Positions 35,851 through 45,094 of a stretch of 64,000 nt of DNA are shown here, in pieces. A program made the translations under genes and the position numbers. The DNA lies in assembly GCA_964351595.1 (NCBI GenBank), contig CAYGOT010000014.1, positions 1-64,000 of the forward strand. The letters run 5' to 3'. Source of the DNA: UBA6059 sp964351595 (GTDB lineage: Bacteria; Bacteroidota; Bacteroidia; Cytophagales; Cyclobacteriaceae). The notes under the pieces are model-generated. The model made no database searches. It was not told the origin of the DNA and was given only the letters and a program-made list of their open reading frames with translations. Position 1 is the stretch's first letter; the number at the start of each line of letters is the position of its first letter.

Positions 35851-38076
35851 ATGGAGCAGGAAAAACATCATCTGGAGTTCTCAGAGATTGCCCGTCTGGC
35901 CATAGACTATATCAACATGACCGATCGTCATGTCTTCCTCACAGGCAAGGCAGGTACCGGCAAGACTACTTTACTCAAGCACATCATCCGGCATACACAC
36001 AAGGCGGTAGTGGTCGCAGCACCTACGGGCATAGCCGCCATCAACGCCGGAGGCGTGACGTTGCATTCCCTGTTACAGTTACCCTTTGGGGTCTACCTAC
36101 CGGAAAACCGGCCATTTCAGGCGACCAACACTTCCGTAACGACTCCCCAGACTTTGTTTCAGAACGCCCGCTTCAACAAAAACAAAATAAAACTGCTTCA
36201 ACAGATCGAGCTGTTGATTATTGATGAAGTGAGTATGCTACGCGCGGATCTCCTCGACTGCATTGATCAGACCCTGCGTGTGTTGCGCAAAAAGCGGAAT
36301 CAGCCATTTGGTGGGTTGCAAGTGCTCTTCATTGGCGATTTGATGCAGCTACCGCCGGTTATCAGAGATGAAGATGCCAGTTTGCTCAGACCTTACTATC
36401 CGAGCGGCTATTTTTTTGAGGCCAGAGCCCTATCGGAAAACCCTCCCATACAGATCGCCCTTCAAAAGATCTATCGCCAAAGTGATCCTACCTTCATTGA
36501 TTTGCTCAACGCCTTCAGGCACAATGAGCAGACGTCCGAACAACTAGCGCTGCTGAATGAACACTATGCTCCAAATACCAAGGGCAAGGAGTACGATGGC
36601 TATATCTATCTGACTACTCACAACTACAAGGCCGACAGTATCAATGACCAGCGACTCTTGCAATTGAAGACCAGACAAACCAGCTTATCTGCCACGGTAG
36701 AGGGTGACTTTCCCGAGCACATGTACCCTACTGGCTACACGCTTGATTTCAAAGAGGGTGCACAAGTCATGTTCATCAAGAATGCCCCTCAGGGTGATCC
36801 GGATCTGGAGGGTAAATACTACAATGGCAAGATCGGCAAGCTCACAAAGGTGTCCAACGACGATCTCCAGGTTACACTGGACGATGGGGTCACAGTCAAC
36901 GTGGCGAAGCATAAATGGGAAAACAAGCGCTACACACTCAACACCGATACGAACACCGTGGAAGAAGTCTACCTCGGCAGCTTCGAACAATACCCTCTGA
37001 AGCTGGCATGGGCGGTTACGATCCACAAAAGCCAGGGTTTGACGTTTGATAAAGCCATACTCGACCTTTCGGGGACGTTCGCGCCGGGCCAGCTGTATGT
37101 GGCGCTCTCACGGCTCACCTCACTTGATGGTTTGGTGTTGTCCTCTCGCCTACCGGAAAATCCGCCGGATACAGATGAATCGCTGGATGCATTTCTGCGG
37201 GATTTTGCCTCGGAGGAAGAGTTGAAGAGCAAGCTACTAGCCCACAGGCAACAATTCATTATCAACCTGTCAAAAACCACTCTGGACTTTAGCCGATTGA
37301 TGAGTGATCTACAGGCACATCTGGCGACTTTTGACAAATCGACTAATCGATCTGCCAAGCAAAAGCATCTTCAATGGACACGGGATCTAGTCACCGCTAC
37401 CCTTCCATTGAAGGAAGTAGGACAAAAGTTCACTCAGCAAATCAATCAGATTATGCAGCAGCCAGATCCGCTTGAAGCACTCGCTGAACGAATGGACAAA
37501 GCTGAGGCTTATTTTGAAACTCAGTTATTCGTGCATGTAGAGACTATCAGATCGCATAAGCAATCGCTGAAGTCCGCTGGTCAGGTCAAGAAATATCTGA
37601 AGGAACTAGATGAGCTGGAATCGCTCTATTTGAATCAGTCGAAGCTAATCCAAAAACTCGGCCTTGTGGTAAAGGCCTCCATCAAGAACACCTCACTGGA
37701 CAAGGCTCAGCTTGAAGAATATACCCACCGCCCTGGATTCGAGGTGAAAAAGGTCACTCCCGAAAAAAAGCGACCAACGGCAGAAGTCTCGTTTGAGCTA
37801 TTCAAAGAAGGCAAGTCTGTAGAAGAAGTTGCAGAGGCGCGTGGTTTCGTACCAGCCACCATCATGGGACACCTCACCCAATTCGTAGAAGCTGGCAAGC
37901 TAGATGCACTGGAACTGATAGAGAAGGAAAAGCTTGAAAATATCCTAAAGGTCAAAGCCACAGGTGCCGAAGGTATGAGTGAAATCAAGTCCAAGCTGGG
38001 TGATGATTATAGCTACGCTGATATCAAACTGGCCTTGGTCTATGAAACTCTTGAAGCAAAGAAGCAAAACGATTAG
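35851..38076 (+). CDS. Pif1-type DNA helicase with C-terminal helix-turn-helix
   Basis: This 741-residue SF1 helicase has Walker A GKAGTGKTT (residues 32-40), motif Ia APTGIAAINAGGVTLHS, motif II LLIIDEVSML and the C-terminal AVTIHKSQGLTFDKA and YVALSRLTSLDGL motifs of the Pif1/RecD2 family. The last 200 residues carry a long helical region and a winged-helix-like HTH_40 segment (FKEGKSVEEVAEARGFVPATI). It would unwind DNA, perhaps at structured or stalled sites. Two CCTACCGGAA copies occur in it (LPEN). It starts at an ATG 82 bases from the caspase gene. Confidence 0.92.
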   Translation: MEQEKHHLEFSEIARLAIDYINMTDRHVFLTGKAGTGKTTLLKHIIRHTHKAVVVAAPTGIAAINAGGVTLHSLLQLPFGVYLPENRPFQATNTSVTTPQTLFQNARFNKNKIKLLQQIELLIIDEVSMLRADLLDCIDQTLRVLRKKRNQPFGGLQVLFIGDLMQLPPVIRDEDASLLRPYYPSGYFFEARALSENPPIQIALQKIYRQSDPTFIDLLNAFRHNEQTSEQLALLNEHYAPNTKGKEYDGYIYLTTHNYKADSINDQRLLQLKTRQTSLSATVEGDFPEHMYPTGYTLDFKEGAQVMFIKNAPQGDPDLEGKYYNGKIGKLTKVSNDDLQVTLDDGVTVNVAKHKWENKRYTLNTDTNTVEEVYLGSFEQYPLKLAWAVTIHKSQGLTFDKAILDLSGTFAPGQLYVALSRLTSLDGLVLSSRLPENPPDTDESLDAFLRDFASEEELKSKLLAHRQQFIINLSKTTLDFSRLMSDLQAHLATFDKSTNRSAKQKHLQWTRDLVTATLPLKEVGQKFTQQINQIMQQPDPLEALAERMDKAEAYFETQLFVHVETIRSHKQSLKSAGQVKKYLKELDELESLYLNQSKLIQKLGLVVKASIKNTSLDKAQLEEYTHRPGFEVKKVTPEKKRPTAEVSFELFKEGKSVEEVAEARGFVPATIMGHLTQFVEAGKLDALELIEKEKLENILKVKATGAEGMSEIKSKLGDDYSYADIKLALVYETLEAKKQND

Positions 38077-38149
38077 CTGCCTGCCGCTTTCATTCAACTT
38101 TTCAAGTATGATGTCCACAAGTAAGCCATAGTTTTCAACCAAGGTCGCT

Positions 38150-38189
38150 CGTCATTCCTGATGGAGCGTAGCGGAAGTCAGGAATCTGT
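38150..38189 (+). repeat. REP-like palindromic element, copy 1
   Basis: The element reads CGTCATTCCTGA, a 16-base centre, then TCAGGAATCTGT; ATTCCTGA and TCAGGAAT form a perfect 8-bp stem. It shares both ends with the copies at 38279 and 44698, in direct orientation. Confidence 0.7.
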
Positions 38190-38278
38190 TTGTAGGCGTG
38201 ACGACCCATTCCTTTTTTGGCTAAAACTGACATTGCAAACAGCGCAATCTCAAAACGGCTAACAGCTTATCCAAGCAC

Positions 38279-38331
38279 ACAGATTCCGGTATTGTCGTTC
38301 CTCCAAAGCTTCCAGCCGGCCGGAATGACGG
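38279..38331 (-). repeat. REP-like palindromic element, copy 2 (inverted)
   Basis: The element reads ACAGATTCCGG ... CCGGAATGACGGT, the reverse of copy 1 at its ends (rc: CGTCATTCCGG, then GGAATCTGT). The pair faces each other about 90 bases apart, like a bacterial interspersed mosaic element. Confidence 0.7.
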
Positions 38332-38489
38332 TGTATTAGATCAATCCCCGCAGACCCTAATTTAAGTATACATCCACGTAGCTCACTGAATATCTGTAAC
38401 CTCAACCCTATCCTTAGCGACTAACCAACGATGAGAACCCCAAACATTTCCATCTGTTGTTCGTATTACTTTTACAAATGGGTAAATAG

Positions 38490-38828
38490 ATGAGGTACAA
38501 CCTTGGTGAATTTGAAGAAATAGTATTGCTCGTCGTAGCAGCACAGCATGAGCAAGCCTATGGCCTCTCAGTGACGCAGGCCATAGAGGAAGAGTTACAG
38601 CGATCAGTGACGATGAGTAGCGTGCACACCGCTCTCTATCGGATGGAAGAGAAAGGTCTCGTAAAGTCGCAGCTTGGAGAAGTAACCAAAGCAAGAGGTG
38701 GCAGACCTAAGCGAATATTCGTGATAACTGCAGCAGGAAAAAAAGCCCTAATGGAAGCCAAAGATGCGCGTAACCACCTTTGGAGTCTGATTCCCAATTT
38801 TGTATTTGACACCAAAGCCTATGGGTGA
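38490..38828 (+). CDS. PadR family transcriptional regulator
   Basis: The 112-residue product is a winged-helix PadR protein with the blocks AYGLSVTQAIEEEL, MSSVHTALYRMEEKGLV and GRPKRIFVITAAGKKAL, the standard short form of PadR. It probably represses the permease gene that it overlaps by eight bases; PadR proteins often sense a small molecule. In Cytophagales this gene pair is common, with the PadR encoded just before a permease with an N-terminal prefix domain. Confidence 0.93.
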   Translation: MRYNLGEFEEIVLLVVAAQHEQAYGLSVTQAIEEELQRSVTMSSVHTALYRMEEKGLVKSQLGEVTKARGGRPKRIFVITAAGKKALMEAKDARNHLWSLIPNFVFDTKAYG

Positions 38829-41439
38829 TCAGCCAAGTACAGCGCCACCAAAGTGGGCTACAAAGTTCTTCAGCTGGTATTGCCGCAATGAACTAAGAGA
38901 ACCCATCCTCGGTGATCTTGAGGAGCGATATGCCTGCTACCTTGAACAACACGGGCCACTAAAGGCCAAATGGAAATACTGGGTGGATGTCATTCTGTTT
39001 ATGAATCGATTTACACTCAGACGCCAAAGCTCAACAACTCAAAACAACATACACGTCATGCTCAAAAATTATGCACTTGTTGCGTTTCGCAACTTCTCAC
39101 GAAACAAGACATTCACTGGAATCAATATCATTGGCTTATCCGTATCGATGGCCGTTTGTCTCTTACTCATTCTAATGATCAACGATCAGATGAGCTATGA
39201 TGAATTTCACACACATCGCAACGAGACCTACCGTGTGTATCACGAGAGAGACCAAATGGAAGTGGATATACCCCTCGCCACGACTCCAGTTCCGTTAGGA
39301 GAGAAACTCAAATATGACTTCACAGGGTTGAAGGACGTAGTAAGGTTTAGAAGAGGTGTGCAGGGGGAAGTAATGGACAATGGCAAGGCGATTGGCATCA
39401 ACGGCCTTTTTACTGATCCTGAGTTTTTCGACCTCTTTGATTTCGAGTTAAAGCTTGGCAACAAGGAGTCCGCCCTTGATGATCCCTACTCTATTGTGAT
39501 TAAGAGTGAAATCGCCGAGAAATTTTTCCAAAGTGAAAATCCATTAGGTAAGACTTTAGATATTCAAGAGCTAGGTCAGTTTACCATCACAGGGGTGCTG
39601 GACGAAATTCCTGGTAAGTCGCATATCAACTTCGAAGCGCTGGCCTCCTTCTCAACTGTCCGTGGACTGGAGCAACAGGAGATCCTTACCTCTACTCTCA
39701 ATGACTGGAGTAAAACCAGTGGCGCCTGGGTTTACTTCAGGATGGAAGATGACTATGACCAATCAGCGCTGAATGACTACCTGACTCAACTTGCTGAAGA
39801 CAACTATGACGAAAACTCTGAATATCGGGTAGACTTTCATGTTCAAAAAATGACGAATATCACTCCAGGACCATTGATGGGTAATCAAATTGGCCAGGCC
39901 ATGCCTTTCTTCTTCGTCTATGGTCTGGTATTGCTGGCCTTCCTTATCATGGTCTGCTCCGCATTTAACTATGCCAATCTTACGATGGCCAGAGCATTGA
40001 CACGTTTTAAGGAAGTAGGCATTCGTAAGGTGATGGGCTCCACGCGATCTCAGCTCATCATCCAGTTTGTAGTGGAAGCCATTCTGGTCTGTTTGCTGTC
40101 GCTGGCACTAGCGATTGGGTTATTAACCCTGTTGATACCAGCTTTCGAATCGCTGACCATGAGCGCGCTGCTCGATTGGAAGCTTGAGCCAGATGCTGAA
40201 GTCTATTTCCAGTTTTTGCTATTTAGCCTGGCTACTGGTCTGATCACCGGTATCTTGCCAGCCCTTTACTTGTCGTCGGCCCAGCCTGTCAGAGCACTTA
40301 AGGGGGATCGGATTCCAAAAATGTCACGGCTCAATTTGAGAAAGTCCTTGATCGTGGTGCAATTGGTTATCTCTATTGTGCTAATCACTTCATCATCGCT
40401 CGTCTACCGCCAAATTAAGTTTATGGTGGAGAAAGATTATGGCTTTGCAAGGGATAATATTGTCAATATTGCTCTGCAGGGTCAGGAGTATGAGCTTTTC
40501 AAAGCTGAGCTAGATGAGTTGTCATTTGTCAGAGCTGTATCCGGCACTAACAATATACCCAGCACTGGTATGCATTTCGATGAAAAAGTCAGGAAGCTGC
40601 CGACTGAGGAAGCAATAGATTACAACTATTTCTCCGTCAACGAGGACTACATTGACAATCTGGAACTCGAACTCATAGCAGGACGTAACTTCACTCCTAA
40701 TCAACCGGAAGAGCGAGAAGTGATCATCAACGAGGCTGCTGTGGAGTCATTTGGCTTTGGCTCCCTGGAGGATGCCATAGGTCAGAACCTCATTATTAAA
40801 GACAGTACTACCGTGAATGTGGTGGGTGTCGTGAAGGACTACAATTATATGATGCTCTACATGGAGATTCAGCCGCTGCTCTTGCGCTACAACCCGGAGG
40901 ACTTTACAATAGCACAAGTGAAATTGACCGGTAGCAACAATATGGAATCGATCATAGTACTCGAGGATACATGGGAAGCATTTGACCCTAATCACGATTT
41001 TGAATACAAATACTTCAGTGAGGAGATTGCCGAATTTTATGGATTCTTCTATGATATCGTATATATCATTGGGCTCATATCCATTCTGAGCGCGAGTATC
41101 GCTGCTATGGGGTTATTTGGGATTGCCACTTATTCCATTCAGACCCGACTTAAAGAAGTCGGCATACGCAAGATACTCGGTGCAAGCAGTGGCAGCATCG
41201 TATATATGCTGGGCAAAGGATTCATGATTTTGATTCTTGTTTCGACTGTCATCGGAGGCACCCTCTCCTACTTTGGCAATCAAGCCTGGCTTGACCTTTT
41301 CGCCTACCGGGTGAATTTTGGACTCGACATATTAGTCATTGCATTTGGCTTTATAGCAGTCATTGGTGCTTTGACCATTGGCTTTCAAACGCTGAGAGCA
41401 ACTTCTACTAATCCAAGTGAAGTGCTTAGGAATGAGTAG
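38821..41439 (+). CDS. FtsX-like ABC transporter permease with an N-terminal prefix domain
   Basis: This 872-residue protein starts at ATG 38821, overlapping the PadR stop. An N-terminal prefix of about 80 residues (FSWYCRNELREPILGDLEERY) is followed by one MacB-like unit: N-terminal helix (NIIGLSVSMAVCLLLILMI), periplasmic domain, three FtsX helices (YANLTMARALTRFKEVGIRK block), and a second half with helix IVVQLVISIVLIT, periplasmic part and ILSASIAAMGLFGIATY. It belongs to the MacB/FtsX permease family and would work with an ABC ATPase not present here, for antibiotic or lipoprotein-type export. A hairpin terminator follows. Confidence 0.9.
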   Translation: MGDQPSTAPPKWATKFFSWYCRNELREPILGDLEERYACYLEQHGPLKAKWKYWVDVILFMNRFTLRRQSSTTQNNIHVMLKNYALVAFRNFSRNKTFTGINIIGLSVSMAVCLLLILMINDQMSYDEFHTHRNETYRVYHERDQMEVDIPLATTPVPLGEKLKYDFTGLKDVVRFRRGVQGEVMDNGKAIGINGLFTDPEFFDLFDFELKLGNKESALDDPYSIVIKSEIAEKFFQSENPLGKTLDIQELGQFTITGVLDEIPGKSHINFEALASFSTVRGLEQQEILTSTLNDWSKTSGAWVYFRMEDDYDQSALNDYLTQLAEDNYDENSEYRVDFHVQKMTNITPGPLMGNQIGQAMPFFFVYGLVLLAFLIMVCSAFNYANLTMARALTRFKEVGIRKVMGSTRSQLIIQFVVEAILVCLLSLALAIGLLTLLIPAFESLTMSALLDWKLEPDAEVYFQFLLFSLATGLITGILPALYLSSAQPVRALKGDRIPKMSRLNLRKSLIVVQLVISIVLITSSSLVYRQIKFMVEKDYGFARDNIVNIALQGQEYELFKAELDELSFVRAVSGTNNIPSTGMHFDEKVRKLPTEEAIDYNYFSVNEDYIDNLELELIAGRNFTPNQPEEREVIINEAAVESFGFGSLEDAIGQNLIIKDSTTVNVVGVVKDYNYMMLYMEIQPLLLRYNPEDFTIAQVKLTGSNNMESIIVLEDTWEAFDPNHDFEYKYFSEEIAEFYGFFYDIVYIIGLISILSASIAAMGLFGIATYSIQTRLKEVGIRKILGASSGSIVYMLGKGFMILILVSTVIGGTLSYFGNQAWLDLFAYRVNFGLDILVIAFGFIAVIGALTIGFQTLRATSTNPSEVLRNE

Positions 41440-41469
41440 TTCAGAATTATTATGGTGTGACCATCAGAA

Positions 41470-41499
41470 GCTCAGAGTGACCTTTAGGTGACTCTGAGC
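41470..41499 (+). terminator. terminator hairpin downstream of the permease gene
   Basis: GCTCAGAGTGACC, loop TTTA and GGTGACTCTGAGC pair over 12 of 13 positions, 30 bases after the permease stop. No T run follows, so it may also be an mRNA-stabilising hairpin. Confidence 0.6.
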
Positions 41500-41559
41500 C
41501 GGGCTAGCCTAAAATCAGGCCATTGAGTTAAAAGATCTATGCAGGGGCGTTAATAGCTA

Positions 41560-42333
41560 TCAAAATGTCACTAATCCTTCCAGCATGTGTCCAAGAATAG
41601 GTCGGCACTTGTGATCACATGATGGATAGTACTGCTTATGCAAGTAACTCCCTGACTTTGGTGAGGCGCCCCACCAAAACTCTGCCAGCGCAATAGGACG
41701 CAGCTTATTTTCGAAGGCGTATTGAAAGAGTTTGGGAGCTACACACTCTCCTGCACCACCCGGAGGATTTTTGTAACCAGCCAAATCGAATATTTCTTTT
41801 AGATTTTTGGCCTTTCCATTGCTATTCAACAGCTCATAGCTCTGATAAATTCGCTCCTGCAACGCGTCAGAATTTTGACGCCTCTGCTGAAAGAGTTGCG
41901 CTCTTTCTTCATCCATAGTAGCAGAGCTATCCTCCTCAAGCAACTTGATTTTCCTATTAAAGTCTGCTAGCCGATCCATCCCCTGTTTCAAAAAGCTTTC
42001 AGCTTCCAGAGCATCATAAACTGGGGGAACAAAACCTGCGAAGTGATTAGACTCACCAATCTTGCCGGAGAATCCAGCCAAATAACCAACTTCTCCACGA
42101 TCAGAGGCCACCACCAGTACTCCAAACATTTTTCCAATCGAGTTTTCAGTACGCCGATCTATCCCGAAGTTGTGATTCCAGTCCGTATTGTCAATCTTCC
42201 GATAAAGCTGGTGAGAAGCGGTAATTGCGATGTGATAAGGGCTCCCTTCAAAAGGATTATTAAGTCTTTCTGGAAGCTCATCACTTGCAACTGGTTCCAA
42301 AAATCGATGAAACAATGAGTCTGTCGGCAGCAT
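41560..42333 (-). CDS. truncated RluA-type protein: N-terminal accessory domain only
   Basis: The 257-residue product starts at ATG 42333 (the GTG at 42402 is less likely) with FHRFLEPV, the start of long RluA-family pseudouridine synthases of Bacteroidota. Further phrases match their N-terminal part: LPERLNNPFEGSPYHIA, GGAGECVAPKLFQYAFENK, ALAEFWWGASPKSGSYLH and CDHKCRPILGHMLEGL. In full-length proteins the RluA catalytic domain follows this region, but here the frame stops four residues after HMLEGL. I see no catalytic domain in the next 100 bases. It may be a split gene or a truncated relic. Confidence 0.75.
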   Translation of the reverse strand: MLPTDSLFHRFLEPVASDELPERLNNPFEGSPYHIAITASHQLYRKIDNTDWNHNFGIDRRTENSIGKMFGVLVVASDRGEVGYLAGFSGKIGESNHFAGFVPPVYDALEAESFLKQGMDRLADFNRKIKLLEEDSSATMDEERAQLFQQRRQNSDALQERIYQSYELLNSNGKAKNLKEIFDLAGYKNPPGGAGECVAPKLFQYAFENKLRPIALAEFWWGASPKSGSYLHKQYYPSCDHKCRPILGHMLEGLVTF

Positions 42334-42488
42334 TTGGGTTAACACCAATTTATAGAATTCTGACAAGCAAATTATACACTTAGTATGCCTTGAGGCTTGC
42401 ACTGAGTAGGTAAACTATGTACCCACATGCGCTCGCTGCGACATATTTTACTCATTGACGCCTGAGCGATCCGATTCTGGAAACTCCT

Positions 42489-44609
42489 CTATTGAATTTT
42501 GATTAAACTAATTGCAAGACCCCCTCCTGGAGCCAATCGAAAGGTCTCTGAACTTTGACTACTGACTTCAAGCTCCACTATCTCATAAGCGCCGGGATTA
42601 CTTTTGTAGTGAGCCTCATCACCATCCTTATAAATGACCGCCTTGTATTGGCTTCCCTCAGACAAAAAGTCAAATTTGATGGTGACTTCTCTTTCATTTT
42701 CATCTGTGATACTTCCCACAAACCAGTTGCCCGTTTCGCGTTCTTCACGAGCTATGGTCACAAAATCTCCCACTTCTCCATTCAGAGTAACAGATTTTTC
42801 CCAATTCACACCAACATCGCGGATAAACTGAAGTGCCGGATGCCCTTCGTAATTTTCTGGCAAGTCACAAGCCATCTGAATTGGACTATTGATCACCACG
42901 TACAGTGCTAACTGCTGGGCAAGTGTCGTATTGATTTGGTTGTTTGGTTTAGGTGCCAATGACAGTTCGAATACACCCGGTGTAAAGTCAATGGGTCCAC
43001 CCAACATTCTCGTAAATGCGACGATCGGCAGATGCTCTGGAGGATTTCCACCATCAGTGGCCCACGCATTAAACTCCTGTCCACGAAGACCTTCCCGTGC
43101 AATAGCGTTAGGATAGGTCCGCCGAATACCGGTTGCTTTGATCGGTTCATGGGCATTGACCGCCACCTGATATTTAGCTGCATGCTCAAGTACTTTGCGG
43201 TAGTGATTGACCATCCATTGACCGTGGTGGTATTCGCCTTTGGGAATGATGCGGCCTACATAGCCTGTTTTTACAGAATGGATGCCCAATGACTGCATCA
43301 GGGCATAAGCCGTGTCAAGCTGCTGCTCGTAAGTCCGCGGTGCTGCTGATGTTTCGTGGTGCATAATCAACTCCACACCTTTTTCCTTACCGTAGCGAAC
43401 CACCTCCTCTATATCGTAATCTGGATATTCAGTGACAAAATCAAAGACCCCCTCACGGTCTTCAAATCCAATCCAATGATCCCAGCCGGTGTACCAACCT
43501 TCCACCAGCAACCCCTTGAATCCATTGGCGGATGCAAAATCAATGTATCGTTTGGCATTTTCCGTATTCGCACCATGTGGGACAGCTTCTCTGACCGATC
43601 CATCCTCGGCCCAGGTGTCCATGCTCTGCGTCCCTTCATAGTCCCATGTAGAAACGCCCAGATGCATTTCCCACCAAATACCAACATATTTCATTGGCTG
43701 GAACCAGCTTACGTCTCCAATTTTATTGGGTTCATTGAGATTGACAATCAGGTTGGAATCAATCAACCCAGCTGCATTGTCGCTGATCTGAATGGTCCGC
43801 CAGGGAGTGACAAATGGAAGTGCGCGCTTAACTTTATAACCCAGCAGATCCGAGCCTACCAAATTGCTGGTCAGCGAGAAATTATCCGTATCCACTTTCA
43901 AAGTCATTCCTGCATAATCGGTGAGGTTCGCTTCGTGGAAACTCAGGTAGTTGCCATCAGCCGTTTTCATCGTAACAGGCGTGTTCACCGCATTCTCAGG
44001 AATGTAAGTGGCCGCCAAGTCTTTATGGTCCCGCTTGATGATCGCGTCAATTTCACTGATTTTGGAGGTGTTGTATAAATGTTCGTAAATGTCCCAATCT
44101 CCAGGGATCCAAAAAGCCTTATGATCACCAGTGAGGTTGAATTGGGTGAACTCATCCATAATGACCACCGAACCCACCGCCGACTGTTTTGGGAATTCGT
44201 ATCTAAAACCAATGCCGTCATCATAGGCCTTGAAGTGAATAATGAGCGAACGATTCGGCTCAGCATTTTCAATTAGTGAGACAGACAGTTGATTGTAGGT
44301 GTTGTCTACCAAACGCTGCTCTCCCCACTGCATTTCCCAGGTTTCGGAGAAGGATGAGTTTTCAGCCTTATCAACTTCGAAACCAGAAGTCATTGGGTTT
44401 TGTCCCTGAAACTCGAAACCCATAGTAGAGGTTTTGACCACCTCCTGACCTTTGAAGGTCACGCCGTATTGTGGAGCACCGTCCGCTGTGAGACTAAACT
44501 GAATGGCGATTTGACCATCAGGGGATTGAACCTGAGTATCGGGAGCAGATGAGCAGTTCCAAAGTAAAAAAAGGGAACTGGCCAAAAGCGTATGTTGAAG
44601 CAATTTCAT
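42489..44609 (-). CDS. GH97 glycoside hydrolase, SusB-like alpha-glucosidase
   Basis: The 706-residue enzyme has a lipoprotein signal ending LWNC. It carries the GH97 N-terminal beta domain and catalytic barrel (KYVGIWWEMHLG, GFKGLLVEGWYTGWDHW, LIMHHETSAAPRTYEQQL, VNAHEPIKATG and REGLRGQEFNAWATDGG). The HHETS form is the inverting alpha-glucosidase type seen in SusB rather than the retaining alpha-galactosidase type. It should act outside the cytoplasm on alpha-glucans or oligosaccharides. It is not next to the amylase cluster 15 kb away, though the substrate may be the same. Confidence 0.93.
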   Translation of the reverse strand: MKLLQHTLLASSLFLLWNCSSAPDTQVQSPDGQIAIQFSLTADGAPQYGVTFKGQEVVKTSTMGFEFQGQNPMTSGFEVDKAENSSFSETWEMQWGEQRLVDNTYNQLSVSLIENAEPNRSLIIHFKAYDDGIGFRYEFPKQSAVGSVVIMDEFTQFNLTGDHKAFWIPGDWDIYEHLYNTSKISEIDAIIKRDHKDLAATYIPENAVNTPVTMKTADGNYLSFHEANLTDYAGMTLKVDTDNFSLTSNLVGSDLLGYKVKRALPFVTPWRTIQISDNAAGLIDSNLIVNLNEPNKIGDVSWFQPMKYVGIWWEMHLGVSTWDYEGTQSMDTWAEDGSVREAVPHGANTENAKRYIDFASANGFKGLLVEGWYTGWDHWIGFEDREGVFDFVTEYPDYDIEEVVRYGKEKGVELIMHHETSAAPRTYEQQLDTAYALMQSLGIHSVKTGYVGRIIPKGEYHHGQWMVNHYRKVLEHAAKYQVAVNAHEPIKATGIRRTYPNAIAREGLRGQEFNAWATDGGNPPEHLPIVAFTRMLGGPIDFTPGVFELSLAPKPNNQINTTLAQQLALYVVINSPIQMACDLPENYEGHPALQFIRDVGVNWEKSVTLNGEVGDFVTIAREERETGNWFVGSITDENEREVTIKFDFLSEGSQYKAVIYKDGDEAHYKSNPGAYEIVELEVSSQSSETFRLAPGGGLAISLIKIQ

Positions 44610-44697
44610 GGATTGGATTGGTTTTCTTGAATGTGAAAATTAATCAATACGCGCGAAATGAAGGATAGCCGCCATTAATTCTGCGCTAGACTTGCAT

Positions 44698-44738
44698 ACA
44701 GATCCCGGTATTTCGCCGAGCGAAATCCGGAATGACAG
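44698..44738 (-). repeat. REP-like palindromic element, copy 3
   Basis: The element reads ACAGATCCCGGT, then ATTTCG CCGAG CGAAAT and CCGGAATGACAG. The centre is a perfect 6-bp hairpin. Its ends match the reverse complement of copy 1 at 38150. It lies in the gap upstream of the GH97 gene. Confidence 0.7.
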
Positions 44739-44767
44739 AGTGATCGAAAACTATTGGTATTCCAAGC

Positions 44768-45094
44768 TTACTTCGGTTTCAAACTCAATATGTACTGATA
44801 GCTTTTTTCCAGATAAGGCAAAAAGGCCTTGGGCTGCTTCAATAAGGATTCGGGTACGCGGACATACTCTTTCATGACCGTATTGTAGGTCACAAAAAGC
44901 TCCGTCTTATGATCCGCCAAAAACTGCTCACGGTCTTCCTTGCCGAGTCTGAGGCCTAGCTCACCGAACTTATTCAGGCTACTGAACATGTGACCATTGG
45001 CAGAGGTGTAGGGCATGGTTTTGCCTTTCAGCACAACGTCAGGATGCATATCGATGACCACCTTAAAGCATTCAAGTACTTCCGCTCTGGTCAT
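44768..45094 (-). CDS. TfoX-like N-terminal domain protein
   Basis: The 108-residue product fits the TfoX-N/YjbR-like fold: YTSANGHMFSSLNKFGELGLRLGKEDREQFLADH followed by VTYNTVMKEYVRVPESLL and a C-terminal helix SYQYILSLKPK. TfoX/Sxy regulates competence in some proteobacteria, but small single-domain relatives are common and of unknown function in Bacteroidota. It overlaps the upstream SRPBCC gene by four bases, so they are translated together. Confidence 0.75.
   Translation of the reverse strand: MTRAEVLECFKVVIDMHPDVVLKGKTMPYTSANGHMFSSLNKFGELGLRLGKEDREQFLADHKTELFVTYNTVMKEYVRVPESLLKQPKAFLPYLEKSYQYILSLKPK

Larger units (their letters stand above)
38077..38489. other. 413-base intergenic region with REP-like repeats
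   Basis: No gene is supported here. A small open frame on the minus strand overlaps the next gene and is a shadow. The region holds two inverted imperfect palindromic repeats (listed separately) and, near the right end, the promoter of the PadR gene. Confidence 0.6.

Noticed and set aside
32668..38076. Caspase plus helicase as an anti-phage defence island
   Set aside because: The caspase protein has a signal peptide, no known defence sensor or effector is adjacent, and the genes are divergent.
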